A stretch of 64,000 nucleotides of DNA. Source: Arcobacter sp. FWKO B. Its GTDB lineage: Bacteria; Campylobacterota; Campylobacteria; Campylobacterales; Arcobacteraceae. Positions 17,935 to 26,917 of this stretch are shown piece by piece (the stretch's first letter is position 1; each line of letters opens with the position of its first letter). The notes beneath the pieces were generated by a model. The model saw nothing but the letters and a program-made list of their open reading frames with translations, did no database searches and had not been told where the DNA came from. The stretch is from the NCBI RefSeq assembly GCF_014844135.1, contig NZ_CP041403.1, forward strand, positions 186,001 through 250,000, in the 5' to 3' direction. The translations under genes and the position numbers were made by a program.

Positions 17935-19344
17935 TTATCTCTCCGTAAATGTATATTGTTTTGTTTTGAGAATGGGTTTTAGTATATAATCAAGTATAGA
18001 TTTTTTACCTGTTATAATATCAACATCTGCAACCATTCCAGGAATAATTTTCATTGGTTTCTCCTCAGTTCCAATATAATTCTTTTCTGTTTCAATTCTT
18101 ACAAGATAATAAGTCTTATCATCTTTTTCAGTAATTGTATCAGGACTAATATTTACAACATACCCTTCAAGCCCTCCAAATATAGAAAAGTCATATGCTG
18201 AAAATTTTACAATTGCTTTTTGTCCATGATATATAAATGCAATATCAGATGGTAATATTTTTACTTCAACAAGCAAGCTATAGTCAGTTGGTACTATCTC
18301 TATCAAATCTTGAGCAGGTTTTATGGCACCACCAATAGTATTAACATGAAGTTTTTGAACAATTCCATTTTGAGGAGAGCGTACAGTTGTTCTTAGTACC
18401 TGATCATCATATGCAGTAGAGGTCGCTTGAAGTTCTTTTAATGAAGTAACAATCTCGTTTAACTTTTCTCTAGTTTGTGACTCATTTGCCTCATAAGTTT
18501 CATCAATCTTTTTTTTAATTTCTGCAATTTCTGATTTTAACTTAGGTACCGATAAAAAAGCACTTTGTAACCTTTGTTTTGCATCGCTTTCTTCTCTTTG
18601 GAGTTTCAAAAAATCAACTTGTGATCTTATTCCACGCTCTACCATTGGTTTTGTCATTTCAACTTCTTTGGATATCATTTCAACAGAAAATTTTAAATGC
18701 TCAATAGTCTGTTGAGCATCTTGAAGCTCATTAGTTTTTTGATTATATTGCTCTTTTAATATTTGTACTTTAGAATTCAATTGTCTTTGATTTGTTTGAA
18801 ACAACTCTTTTTCATTTTCCAAAAAAGTATTCATTTCTGGCACTTCAGATCTTTCAAAGTCAAAACTGCCTTGTTTTAACTCAGCTTCAAGCCTAAGTTT
18901 TTGTGCTTGTAATGATAAAATCTTAAGATTATGAGATACAGCAGTTGAGGTTGATTTCTCGTTACTTATTCTTATTAAAACTTGGTCTTTTTCGACAAAC
19001 TCGCCCTCTCTAACTAGTATTTCAGAGACAATACCACCTTCAAGGTTTTGGATAAGCTGATTTTGCCCACTTGGCACAACTTTTCCGCTTCCTCTTGATA
19101 TTTCATCTATCTTAGCAAAAGATGCCCAAATAATAAAAAGAAATATAGTAACAACAAATGATATTAATACCCAGTGTAGCTTATTGGGTCTTATTTGCAT
19201 AACAGCAGAACTCAAACTATTCATAAACTCATAGTCTTGTTGAGTTAATGGCGTTTTTGGTAAAACTGGTGTTTTATCAAAAAAAGGTGAATTTTTTATT
19301 TGTATATATAACTTTTTTATGTTTTGAATAAATTCTTTAAACAT
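17935..19344 (-). CDS. lapC: Type I secretion membrane fusion protein (HlyD/LapC family)
   Basis: Periplasmic adaptor joining the ABC exporter to the TolC-like channel. One transmembrane helix (about residues 57-78, WVLISFVVTIFLFIIWASF) is followed by a lipoyl-like half motif (GGIVSEILVREGEFVEKDQ), a long alpha-helical hairpin rich in Gln, Lys and Glu (about 120-310), the second lipoyl half (RTTVRSPQNGIVQKLHVNT) and a beta-barrel ending in the GMVADVDIITGKKSILDYILKP signature typical of HlyD proteins. The start is placed at the ATG at 19344, with AGGTGG six bases upstream; a GTG at 19353 would add three residues. It overlaps the exporter gene by 8 bases, so the two are coupled. Confidence 0.93.
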   Translation of the reverse strand: MFKEFIQNIKKLYIQIKNSPFFDKTPVLPKTPLTQQDYEFMNSLSSAVMQIRPNKLHWVLISFVVTIFLFIIWASFAKIDEISRGSGKVVPSGQNQLIQNLEGGIVSEILVREGEFVEKDQVLIRISNEKSTSTAVSHNLKILSLQAQKLRLEAELKQGSFDFERSEVPEMNTFLENEKELFQTNQRQLNSKVQILKEQYNQKTNELQDAQQTIEHLKFSVEMISKEVEMTKPMVERGIRSQVDFLKLQREESDAKQRLQSAFLSVPKLKSEIAEIKKKIDETYEANESQTREKLNEIVTSLKELQATSTAYDDQVLRTTVRSPQNGIVQKLHVNTIGGAIKPAQDLIEIVPTDYSLLVEVKILPSDIAFIYHGQKAIVKFSAYDFSIFGGLEGYVVNISPDTITEKDDKTYYLVRIETEKNYIGTEEKPMKIIPGMVADVDIITGKKSILDYILKPILKTKQYTFTER

Positions 19345-21487
19345 TTGAACCACCTAATTGCTTCATTACATCCTGTTTTTTTCCATCTAATAATTTGGCA
19401 CCTTGATGCATAACAATAACTCTATCTACTAGCTCTAACATATTCATTTTTTGTGTTACAAGAAGCAATGTTTTATCATCTATTATTTCTTTTAGATTAT
19501 TTAATACATTTGTTTCTGATGTTTGATCCATAGCATTTGTTGGCTCGTCAAATAAAAAAATATTACTATTACCAATCAAAGCTCTAGCTATCCCTACGCT
19601 TTGTCTTTGTCCACCAGAAAGCCCAGCTCCTCGTTCACCTATTTGCATATCATATCCCATAGGATGAAGTTTTACAAACTCATCAGTCCCACTAAGCCTA
19701 GAGCACTCTATCATCCACTCATCATCAACAAATTTATATGCCCCTAATATATTGTTTTTAATTGTTCCTCTAAACAAATGAATATCTTGAGCAACATACC
19801 CAATTCTTTTACGAATATCAGCAGGATCTATTTGAGAAATATCTATACCATCTATCAATATAGACCCACTATCAGGTTCGTAAAGCTTTAAAATTAGTTT
19901 TGCAATGGTACTTTTACCAGAACCAATTCTTCCAATAAAAGCAACTTTTTCTCCCTCTTGAATTTTAAAACTCACATCTTTTAGTGCATACGCTTGACTA
20001 TCTGGATATTTGAATGTCACATTTCTAAATTCTATATTTCCTTTTAGGGCAGGGCGCTTTACAAATTGTTTTCCTATTGGTCTTTCTAGAGGTTTATTTA
20101 CAATTTCATCTATCATCTTATAAGAAGTTTTTGCATCTTCATAATTAGTAATTAAAGCAGCAATTTGTCCCATTGGTGCGATAGCACGAGATGACAATAT
20201 CATTGCAGCTATCAATCCTCCCATAGTAAGTTCAAAATTCTGAATTTGAAATACACCAACTACTATCACAAGTACAGTATTTAATCCAACAAGCAAACCA
20301 GTTAAGTTTGGAATTGATGCTGAAACAAGCCTTGACTTTAAGCTTTTATTAGCTATCTCTCCTGTAGACTCTTCCCAGTTCCACTGAGTACTACTAGCAA
20401 GTCCATGTGCCTTTATAGTTTCAATATTTTGTAATGTTTCAATTAATATCCCATTTTTCTTTGCTGATGCCTCATATGTACTTTCTATACTTTCTTGTAA
20501 TGGTTTTCTAACAAAAAAAGCATACATTACTATTAATACCATTATTAGAATAGGGACAAGAACAATCACACCAGCTATATAATAAATTACTACCAAAAAA
20601 AGTATGGAAAATGGAAAGTCTATCAAAACACTTAATGTTGCATTTGTTAAAAAGCTTCTTATATTATCAAAGCTTTTCAGATTGTTAGCAAAAGAACCCA
20701 CAGACTTTGGATGTGAAGACATATTCAAATCTAATACTTTTTCAAAAATAATAGATGACATAATTACATCACTTTTTTTACCAGCAAGTTCCAAAAAATA
20801 TGATCTAACAAATTTCAAAAATGAGTCAATTAAAAATACTGCAACTATCCCAATAGTAAAAACAAGCAATGTTTCTTGAGCATTATTTGGAATTACTCTA
20901 TCATAGACATTCATAGTAAACAATGGAGTTGCTAACACAAAAAGATTAATTAATATCGACGCTAAAATACAATCATAATATATTGATCTTGATAGCCCTA
21001 AAGTGCTCCAAAACCAATGTCTTTGCCCTTTTGTATCCAAAGTATTATTTGATTTTTCATATTCAAATTCTTTTTTTAACATAAAAGCAAAACCCAAATA
21101 TTCTTTTTCTAATTTATCTACATCAACCCACTCCTGAAGAGCTTCATCTCCTGCAAATACTATTTTTGCCTTTTGTCTATCTGATGAAAAACTTTCCAAT
21201 ATACAGCTATTATCATTTGATAAAATAAGTATCACTGGTAATTGTAATTCTAAAATATCGCAAATTGGTCTTTCTATTAGTGTTGTTTTAAGTCCAGCCC
21301 TTGCAGCAGCTCTTGAAAAAAGTGATTTAGAACTACTTTTAGAAAATAAAACTTGATCAGTCAAATTTGCATCTATTGGGAGTCCAGCAAGTAAAGAATC
21401 CTCAGAATAGGGCTTATGAAATAATTTAGTATACAAAACCAAAGATTCAAGTAAAGAATCTTTTTTCTTCGAAATATGCTTTAACAT
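19337..21487 (-). CDS. lapB: Type I secretion ABC transporter (LapB family, with C39-like domain)
   Basis: Inner-membrane exporter for the adhesin, 716 residues. Residues about 1-140 form a C39-peptidase-like domain without a catalytic Cys, as in RTX exporters. About 165-440 is the six-helix membrane domain. About 480-716 is the nucleotide-binding domain with Walker A (GRIGSGKST), signature LSGGQRQ, Walker B (NIFLFDEPT) and D-loop (NAMDQTSE). The H-loop His is replaced by Gln (LVTQKMN, codon at 19451-19453). It is the first gene of the island in transcription order; AGAAGG lies upstream of the ATG, with a TATAAT farther on. The target is inferred from clustering with the LapG-cleavable adhesin. 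Confidence 0.94.
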   Translation of the reverse strand: MLKHISKKKDSLLESLVLYTKLFHKPYSEDSLLAGLPIDANLTDQVLFSKSSSKSLFSRAAARAGLKTTLIERPICDILELQLPVILILSNDNSCILESFSSDRQKAKIVFAGDEALQEWVDVDKLEKEYLGFAFMLKKEFEYEKSNNTLDTKGQRHWFWSTLGLSRSIYYDCILASILINLFVLATPLFTMNVYDRVIPNNAQETLLVFTIGIVAVFLIDSFLKFVRSYFLELAGKKSDVIMSSIIFEKVLDLNMSSHPKSVGSFANNLKSFDNIRSFLTNATLSVLIDFPFSILFLVVIYYIAGVIVLVPILIMVLIVMYAFFVRKPLQESIESTYEASAKKNGILIETLQNIETIKAHGLASSTQWNWEESTGEIANKSLKSRLVSASIPNLTGLLVGLNTVLVIVVGVFQIQNFELTMGGLIAAMILSSRAIAPMGQIAALITNYEDAKTSYKMIDEIVNKPLERPIGKQFVKRPALKGNIEFRNVTFKYPDSQAYALKDVSFKIQEGEKVAFIGRIGSGKSTIAKLILKLYEPDSGSILIDGIDISQIDPADIRKRIGYVAQDIHLFRGTIKNNILGAYKFVDDEWMIECSRLSGTDEFVKLHPMGYDMQIGERGAGLSGGQRQSVGIARALIGNSNIFLFDEPTNAMDQTSETNVLNNLKEIIDDKTLLLVTQKMNMLELVDRVIVMHQGAKLLDGKKQDVMKQLGGSNV

Positions 21488-21518
21488 ACACTTAATACCT
21501 TCTAAATAATATTAAACT

Positions 21519-21550
21519 GATTATATATTATAATCATCGTCTTTATTATA
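21519..21550 (-). promoter_or_regulatory. Promoter and dyad operator candidate of the secretion genes
   Basis: A TATAAT on the minus strand (21545-21550) precedes the exporter gene. Right at the predicted transcription start is a perfect dyad with 7-bp arms, GATTATA-N3-TATAATC (21519-21535), a plausible regulator site. The 158-bp gap to the Sel1 gene shows nothing else. Confidence 0.45.
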
Positions 21551-21645
21551 CAATAACGAGCTTATATACTTCTTAATAATGAGATATTTTAGTATTAAAA
21601 TATTAGTTTGACAATTACTTAGTTATTTTTGCAGTGTTATAATTA

Positions 21646-22308
21646 TTATCTATTACCTAAAGGCTTAAAACCTTTATCTTCAGAAAAATTATATAACTTA
21701 AAAGTGTCCCACACTTGTATACATACTGGGTTTTTTGCTTTATAACCTTCTTCAGCTAACATTTTTGCACGACCAAGATTTGGAAACACACCTTTTCCAC
21801 TTGCATACATTAAAGCCAAATGACATTTTCCAGTCATGTATCCACCATCAGCTGATTTTTGAAACCATTGCACGGCTTCTTTGTAGTCTTTGTCCATTCC
21901 TAACCCAAATGCCAAAAACATACCTACACGATTTTGTGATGGTGCATGCCCCTCATTTGCAAGTTCAAGAAATACATCATATGCTTTTGAATAACTATGG
22001 TATGGATTTTTTTTGTTAAAATAAAATATACCAATAGCATATCTTGATTCAAGATGCCCTTTGCTAGCAGATAACTCAAAATATTCTAAAGCTTTATTAA
22101 AATTTTGCTTCACCACTATTCCACTATAAAAAAACTTTCCTATTTCATATATAGCTTCAGGTGTTCCTTCTTGTTGTGCAGATTGATAATACAACTGCAA
22201 AGCTTTTTTCATATCTTTAGCCTCTTTTGCTTCATTTGCACTTTTTAAAAGCTCAGAGCCAAATAGTGATATCACAAAAAAACAAACTGTAATAAAAATT
22301 TTCATCAT
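21646..22308 (-). CDS. Exported Sel1-repeat protein
   Basis: A 220-residue protein with an N-terminal signal peptide (MMKIFITVCFFVISLFGS). It then has about five Sel1/TPR-like repeats of roughly 36 residues, such as AIYEIGKFFYSGIVVKQNF, SRYAIGIFYFNKK and GKCHLALMYASGKGV. Such proteins are periplasmic or secreted scaffolds; some Helicobacter homologues (Hcp) are secreted and Cys-rich, but this one is not Cys-rich. Its ATG overlaps the last base of alr, so it is probably cotranscribed with alr and uvrC. The partner is unknown. Confidence 0.85.
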   Translation of the reverse strand: MMKIFITVCFFVISLFGSELLKSANEAKEAKDMKKALQLYYQSAQQEGTPEAIYEIGKFFYSGIVVKQNFNKALEYFELSASKGHLESRYAIGIFYFNKKNPYHSYSKAYDVFLELANEGHAPSQNRVGMFLAFGLGMDKDYKEAVQWFQKSADGGYMTGKCHLALMYASGKGVFPNLGRAKMLAEEGYKAKNPVCIQVWDTFKLYNFSEDKGFKPLGNR

Positions 22309-23339
22309 TATACTACCACCCTTGTAAGATGCGGAAATAAAGCAGTTAAAATTTCATAAGTAATTGTATCATTTAATTTTGCAAGATAATTCACATCGTC
22401 AAACAAAACCACTTCATCATCACAACTATCCAAAGATAAAGAGTCCATTGAAACTTTTCCTATAAGCTTATATCCTTTTGGTGTAATGTATGGTGTTTTT
22501 TCTCCGTTTATTCTAAAAAAGCCATCGCCATATCCAATATCATAAGTAGAGCAAACCATATCTTTAGGTGCTGTAAATTCTCCAGCATAACCAACTCTTT
22601 GCCCTTTTTTTAAGTGAATGCTTGATACTTTGTTGCAAACCAATGATGCAACAGGTTTTAAATCTGGCACTACTAATGGAAATTGATTGTCACAATATCC
22701 ATATCCAGCAATACCAACCCTTACAAAATCATCATCTATGTTATTTTCACATCTAAAAACAGCACTAGAGTTTAGACTGTGAAACTCAGGATTAAAATGG
22801 GGGAAAAGTTTTTCACATATATATCTAACTTCTTTTTTTACACGATAAAAGTTATCCCTTTGCCAGTAAAATTCACTCGATAAAATATCTGAACTTCTAT
22901 GATGAGTAAATACTCCAGTAAGATTTAGTTTTTGCTCAGAAATGCGATAAATAGCCTCTTGTAGCATAGATTGATTTATTCCATTACGATGCATTCCTGT
23001 ATCAACTTTAAGATGTACATTTGTATTTTCACATATCTTTTCTATATCATCAATAGTATTAATTGTTATGTGAAAAGTGTGTGAATAAGTTGGGGTTAAT
23101 ATGTCTGATAGTACCAAAATAAAGTCAAAATACTCTTTTATTTGTTCAGCCTCCTTAACCGTACGAACAACAGCTCTTTTTATACCAAATTCATTTGCCA
23201 TTTGTGCAATATTTATAATCCCATGTCCATAGGCATTATCTTTTAAAACAACCGCAATTTTGTCAATATTTTGTAGTTTTTTATTTATTGTATTTAGATT
23301 GTGAAAATAGTTAGCTTTTTTTAATATTATCTTCGCCAA
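22308..23339 (-). CDS. alr: Alanine racemase
   Basis: PLP enzyme making D-alanine for peptidoglycan. The PLP-lysine motif reads VLKDNAYGHG where most alanine racemases have KANAYGHG. Other family blocks are the VHLKVDTGMHRNGI segment, the SLNSSAVF segment, VRVGIAGYGY, and YDIGYGDGFFR with the second catalytic Tyr, then KVSMDSLSLD. A TTG at 23339 gives MAKIILKKANYF, the normal N-terminus length for the family (343 residues). An in-frame ATG at 23384 would overlap uvrC by 74 bases and is less likely. The gene overlaps the end of uvrC and is followed without gap by the Sel1 protein. Confidence 0.92.
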   Translation of the reverse strand: MAKIILKKANYFHNLNTINKKLQNIDKIAVVLKDNAYGHGIINIAQMANEFGIKRAVVRTVKEAEQIKEYFDFILVLSDILTPTYSHTFHITINTIDDIEKICENTNVHLKVDTGMHRNGINQSMLQEAIYRISEQKLNLTGVFTHHRSSDILSSEFYWQRDNFYRVKKEVRYICEKLFPHFNPEFHSLNSSAVFRCENNIDDDFVRVGIAGYGYCDNQFPLVVPDLKPVASLVCNKVSSIHLKKGQRVGYAGEFTAPKDMVCSTYDIGYGDGFFRINGEKTPYITPKGYKLIGKVSMDSLSLDSCDDEVVLFDDVNYLAKLNDTITYEILTALFPHLTRVVV

Positions 23340-25167
23340 GAGTTGATTCCATTTGTTTAAAATATTCAAATATAAGAGTACCATCTTTTTGATTTAAAAC
23401 CTCTTTAATTTCATCTAATGTTGAGTTTTTTACAACCTCGAATGAACCAAAATGGTTTAAAAGTTTTTTTACTTTTGCCTCACCAATACCTTTTATTTTA
23501 AGCAAGGATATCTCTTTGTCTAATTTAAGCTTTGTTTTTTTATGAAATGTAATTGCAAATCTATGTGCTTCATCTCTTAATTTTTGGATAAAGTGCAATC
23601 TTTTATCAGTGGAAAGGAGTTTAATAGTATCATTTTTTGTATAGATTATATCATTTGCTTTCCCTTTGCTTCTGTTTGCTTTTGCATCTACTTTTTCCTT
23701 AGAAATAGCCAGTACATCAATTTCAACACCAACGCTTGACAATATTTCTTTTGCAAGCTTAAGTAGTGTCTTACCACCATCTATAACCCAAAGATCAGGC
23801 GGTGGATTTTGCTCAAAACTCAAAACTCTTCTTGTTAACATCTCTTTCATTTGTGCATATTCGTCTTTGGCTTCAAGATGATACATTTTATAAGATTTTT
23901 TATCCCAAGCTTGACCATCATAAACAACCATAGCACCTACTGTTGCACTTCCTTGCATATGTGAATTATCAAATACTTCTATTCTATTTGAAATTGTACT
24001 TAACTCAAATAATTCTTTAATATTTTCTTGCAAAATCTCATATGATGTATCTTTTTTAACCCTCAGTAATTCTTGTGAATTTGTTAATGCTATATCACAA
24101 AGTTCCTTCTTTTTACCTATTTTAGGGTAATTGATTTCTAGTTTCTTCCCAAATTTTTCATACAAAAATTCTTTTAGGTCATTTTTTTCATCATCATTAA
24201 TTTCATGAGAAATCAAAACAGTATCAGGAACTAATAAAATTTCATTTGAGTTGTAATATTCTATAATAGCTCTATGATATATCTCATCTAAATCAAACTC
24301 AAAATCTGACTTAATAAAATCATAACTACTACTTACAAGCTTCCCTTGCCTTATAAACATTTTTACCACAACACCTCTATCTTTTTCAAAATATGTTGAA
24401 AAAAGATCTATATTTTCTAATGTTGCAAAATCAACACCAGTAGTAATTTGTGATTTTTCTATTGTTGAAATTTTATCTCTTAATAGCTTTGCTTCTTCAA
24501 ACCTTAATTCTTCAGACAAAAAAACCATTTTCTTTTTTAATTTTTGTATAAGAAGTGTTTTATTGCTAATTAAATCACAAGCCTCTTCTAGTATCTTTTG
24601 ATATTCTTTAGTACTTACATTATTCTCACATGGAGCCAAACATTTACCAATTTGAAAAAACAAACAAGCTTTTTTACTTTTTATACAACTTTTTTTCTGA
24701 ACCAAAGGCAAAATATCATAAATAGAATCCACAATATCTCTAGCACCAACAGAATAGGGTCCAAAATATTTTATATTTTTTGATTTTATAACTTTTCTTG
24801 TAATCTCAACCCTTGGGAATTGTTCTTCAAAGTTTATATAAATATACGGATATGTTTTATCATCTCGAAGTAAAATATTATATTTTGGTTTTAGTTGTTT
24901 TATTAGCGAATTTTCTAAAATAAGAGCGTCATTTTCACTTGGCACTACAATATATTCTAAAGAATAAACTTCACTGATCATTTTATATATTCTAGGACTA
25001 AGTGTGTCATTGGGGGATAGGGTAGGGGTAAATTTAAAATAACTCTTAACCCTATTTTTTAGTGATTTGGCCTTGCCAACATAAAGTATTTTGCCATTTT
25101 CATCAAAATATTGGTACACGCCACTACCAAGAGGTAGTGACTGTATTTTTTCTTTTAAAGCATACAT
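23311..25167 (-). CDS. uvrC: Excinuclease ABC subunit C
   Basis: Nucleotide excision repair nuclease that cuts both sides of a lesion with UvrAB. The GIY-YIG domain is at the N-terminus (GSGVYQYFDENGKILYVGKAKSLKNR). Then come a Cys-rich block (CLFFQIGKCLAPC), the UVR motif (about 200-235), the UvrC RNase H-like domain with EVFDNSHMQGSATVGAMVVYDG and DLWVIDGGK, and a C-terminal helix-hairpin-helix pair (KIKGIGEAKVKKLLNHFGS). The start is placed at the ATG at 25167, since 25170 is a TTG one codon before it. It follows the helicase gene by 12 bases. Confidence 0.96.
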   Translation of the reverse strand: MYALKEKIQSLPLGSGVYQYFDENGKILYVGKAKSLKNRVKSYFKFTPTLSPNDTLSPRIYKMISEVYSLEYIVVPSENDALILENSLIKQLKPKYNILLRDDKTYPYIYINFEEQFPRVEITRKVIKSKNIKYFGPYSVGARDIVDSIYDILPLVQKKSCIKSKKACLFFQIGKCLAPCENNVSTKEYQKILEEACDLISNKTLLIQKLKKKMVFLSEELRFEEAKLLRDKISTIEKSQITTGVDFATLENIDLFSTYFEKDRGVVVKMFIRQGKLVSSSYDFIKSDFEFDLDEIYHRAIIEYYNSNEILLVPDTVLISHEINDDEKNDLKEFLYEKFGKKLEINYPKIGKKKELCDIALTNSQELLRVKKDTSYEILQENIKELFELSTISNRIEVFDNSHMQGSATVGAMVVYDGQAWDKKSYKMYHLEAKDEYAQMKEMLTRRVLSFEQNPPPDLWVIDGGKTLLKLAKEILSSVGVEIDVLAISKEKVDAKANRSKGKANDIIYTKNDTIKLLSTDKRLHFIQKLRDEAHRFAITFHKKTKLKLDKEISLLKIKGIGEAKVKKLLNHFGSFEVVKNSTLDEIKEVLNQKDGTLIFEYFKQMESTLGEDNIKKS

Positions 25168-25179
25168 CAATTCAAAATA

Positions 25180-26727
25180 TTATCTATTTCTTGAACCAGA
25201 TCCACTTCTTGAGCCACCATCTCTTGATGATGAAGGTTTTCTTGCGCCACCTGAGCTATCTCTTGAGCCACTTGAGCCCTCTTTAGATGAGAAGCTTTTA
25301 TTACCGCCACTACTTCTTCCACCGTCTCTTCTACCACCAAAAGAGCTTCTTCCGCCTCTTTGGTTTCTGCCTCTATTTCTAGAACTTCCGCTTTTTTCTT
25401 CTCTATAGTTAGAAATAAGCTTGTTTACTTCTGTAGTTGTTTTTCCAATTGTATCTTTTCCACTTACATCTTGCTCATGGAATAAAACTGAAGCTAACTT
25501 ATATGCTATAGTTGATATGTCAAATTGTTCTTTTAAGTTTTCAACCAACATTTGAGCAGCTTGCGAAATATCTTGTTCAGCAATTTTTACAGTTAAAGAA
25601 GTTTGATTTCTTTCTCTCACTTCAGAAATTGTAGGTATAACTCTTGACTCAAGAGTAGTTCCAACACTTTTTTGAATTCTAACAAGTGAGTTAAATTCAT
25701 GTGGAGTAACAATAGAAATAGCTAAGCCTTCTTTACCAGCTCTTCCTGTTCTTCCAATTCTATGAACATAACTTTCACTTTCAAATGGTATATGATAGTT
25801 AAATACATGACTTACATCATTTACATCAAGTCCTCTTGCAGCAACATCTGTTGCAATTAGGATCTCAATACTACCACCTTTAAAGCTTTTTATTACTTCT
25901 TCTCTTTGTCTTTGCTCCATATCACCATGAAGACCTTTTGCACTATAACCTTGAGAAACTAAGAAAGTACAAAGTCTATCAACTTCCTTTTTCATTCTAC
26001 AAAAAATAATACTTTTGTGTGGATTTTTATAATCAAGAAGTCTAATCAAAGCATCATCTCTTTCATATTCCTCAACCACATAGTAATATTGCTTAATATT
26101 TTTATTTGTAACTTCACCAGTTGTAATACTGATAAAATGTGGGTTGTTTAGTACTGTTTTTGATAACTCTTTAATCTCTTTAGGCATAGTTGCAGAAAAC
26201 ATTAGCGTTTGTCTGTCACTTGGTAAAAACTTGAATATTTTTTTAATATCATCTAAAAATCCCATATCAAGCATTTCATCAGCTTCATCTAGAACTACAA
26301 ACGATGGATTAATATCAATTTGTCCATTATTTAAAAGATCCAAAAATCTTCCTGGAGTTGCAACTATAATAGAAGCACTTTCTATATGTTTTAATTGTCT
26401 TGTATATGAACTACCTCCATATACTGTTGCTGTCTTAATACCTAAAAATCTACCGAATTTAAATAATTCATCACTTACTTGAACAGCAAGCTCTCTTGTA
26501 GGAACTATAACTACAGCTTCAACTGTACCGTTAAGTTTTAACTGCTGTAATATTGGCAATCCAAAAGCAGCTGTTTTTCCTGTTCCTGTGTGTGCTTGCG
26601 CTACTATATCTCTTCCTTGCAGTACTACTGGCATTGCTTCTTTTTGTACTGGGCTTGGTTCTTTGAAACCAGCTTCATTTATGGCTTCAATTATTTTACT
26701 TTTAAAACCAAATTCTTCAAATGTCAT
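25180..26727 (-). CDS. DEAD-box ATP-dependent RNA helicase with Arg/Gly/Ser-rich tail
   Basis: RNA helicase of 515 residues that remodels structured RNA, ribosome precursors or mRNAs under cold. Motifs are Q (FEEFGF...EPSPVQ), I (AHTGTGKT), Ia (PTRELA), II (DEADEMLDMGF), III (SAT), V (ATDVAARGLDV) and VI (HRIGRTGRAGK). The C-terminal 80 residues are a low-complexity RGG/SGG tail (RNRGRNQRGGRSSFGGRR) for RNA binding. It resembles CsdA/DeaD or RhlE; the exact orthologue cannot be told. It is preceded by a structured leader with its own promoter and AGAAGGA ribosome binding site, which suggests post-transcriptional control. Confidence 0.93.
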   Translation of the reverse strand: MTFEEFGFKSKIIEAINEAGFKEPSPVQKEAMPVVLQGRDIVAQAHTGTGKTAAFGLPILQQLKLNGTVEAVVIVPTRELAVQVSDELFKFGRFLGIKTATVYGGSSYTRQLKHIESASIIVATPGRFLDLLNNGQIDINPSFVVLDEADEMLDMGFLDDIKKIFKFLPSDRQTLMFSATMPKEIKELSKTVLNNPHFISITTGEVTNKNIKQYYYVVEEYERDDALIRLLDYKNPHKSIIFCRMKKEVDRLCTFLVSQGYSAKGLHGDMEQRQREEVIKSFKGGSIEILIATDVAARGLDVNDVSHVFNYHIPFESESYVHRIGRTGRAGKEGLAISIVTPHEFNSLVRIQKSVGTTLESRVIPTISEVRERNQTSLTVKIAEQDISQAAQMLVENLKEQFDISTIAYKLASVLFHEQDVSGKDTIGKTTTEVNKLISNYREEKSGSSRNRGRNQRGGRSSFGGRRDGGRSSGGNKSFSSKEGSSGSRDSSGGARKPSSSRDGGSRSGSGSRNR

Positions 26728-26746
26728 TTCTATCCTTCTTTTTATG

Positions 26747-26832
26747 GGGCACCTTTAAAAAACTAAAATAATATTAGTCTTTAAGAGGTGCCCTTGATCA
26801 CTTTAATCTTTTTCCTTTTAGCTTCTAAAAGG
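26747..26832 (-). promoter_or_regulatory. Structured 5' leader of the helicase gene (two hairpins)
   Basis: Between the promoter and the ribosome binding site lie two hairpins: an 8-bp perfect stem CCTTTTAG/CTAAAAGG with a 3-base loop (26814-26832), and a larger stem of GGGCACCT/AGGTGCCC extended through TTAAA (26747-26793). The proximal stem ends about 20 bases before the start codon. Neither is followed by a U-tract. Confidence 0.6.
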
Positions 26833-26856
26833 TTCGTTAATGTTAAAATGTTCGAT

Positions 26857-26862
26857 ATTATA
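26857..26862 (-). promoter_or_regulatory. -10 element of the helicase gene
   Basis: TATAAT on the minus strand in the divergent gap between the helicase and peptidase genes; it gives a leader of about 120 bases. Confidence 0.55.
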
Positions 26863-26917
26863 TCTAAAAAAGTCTACTTATTGTATACTTTTGAAAAAAA
26901 ATTGGAGAATTTAAGCA

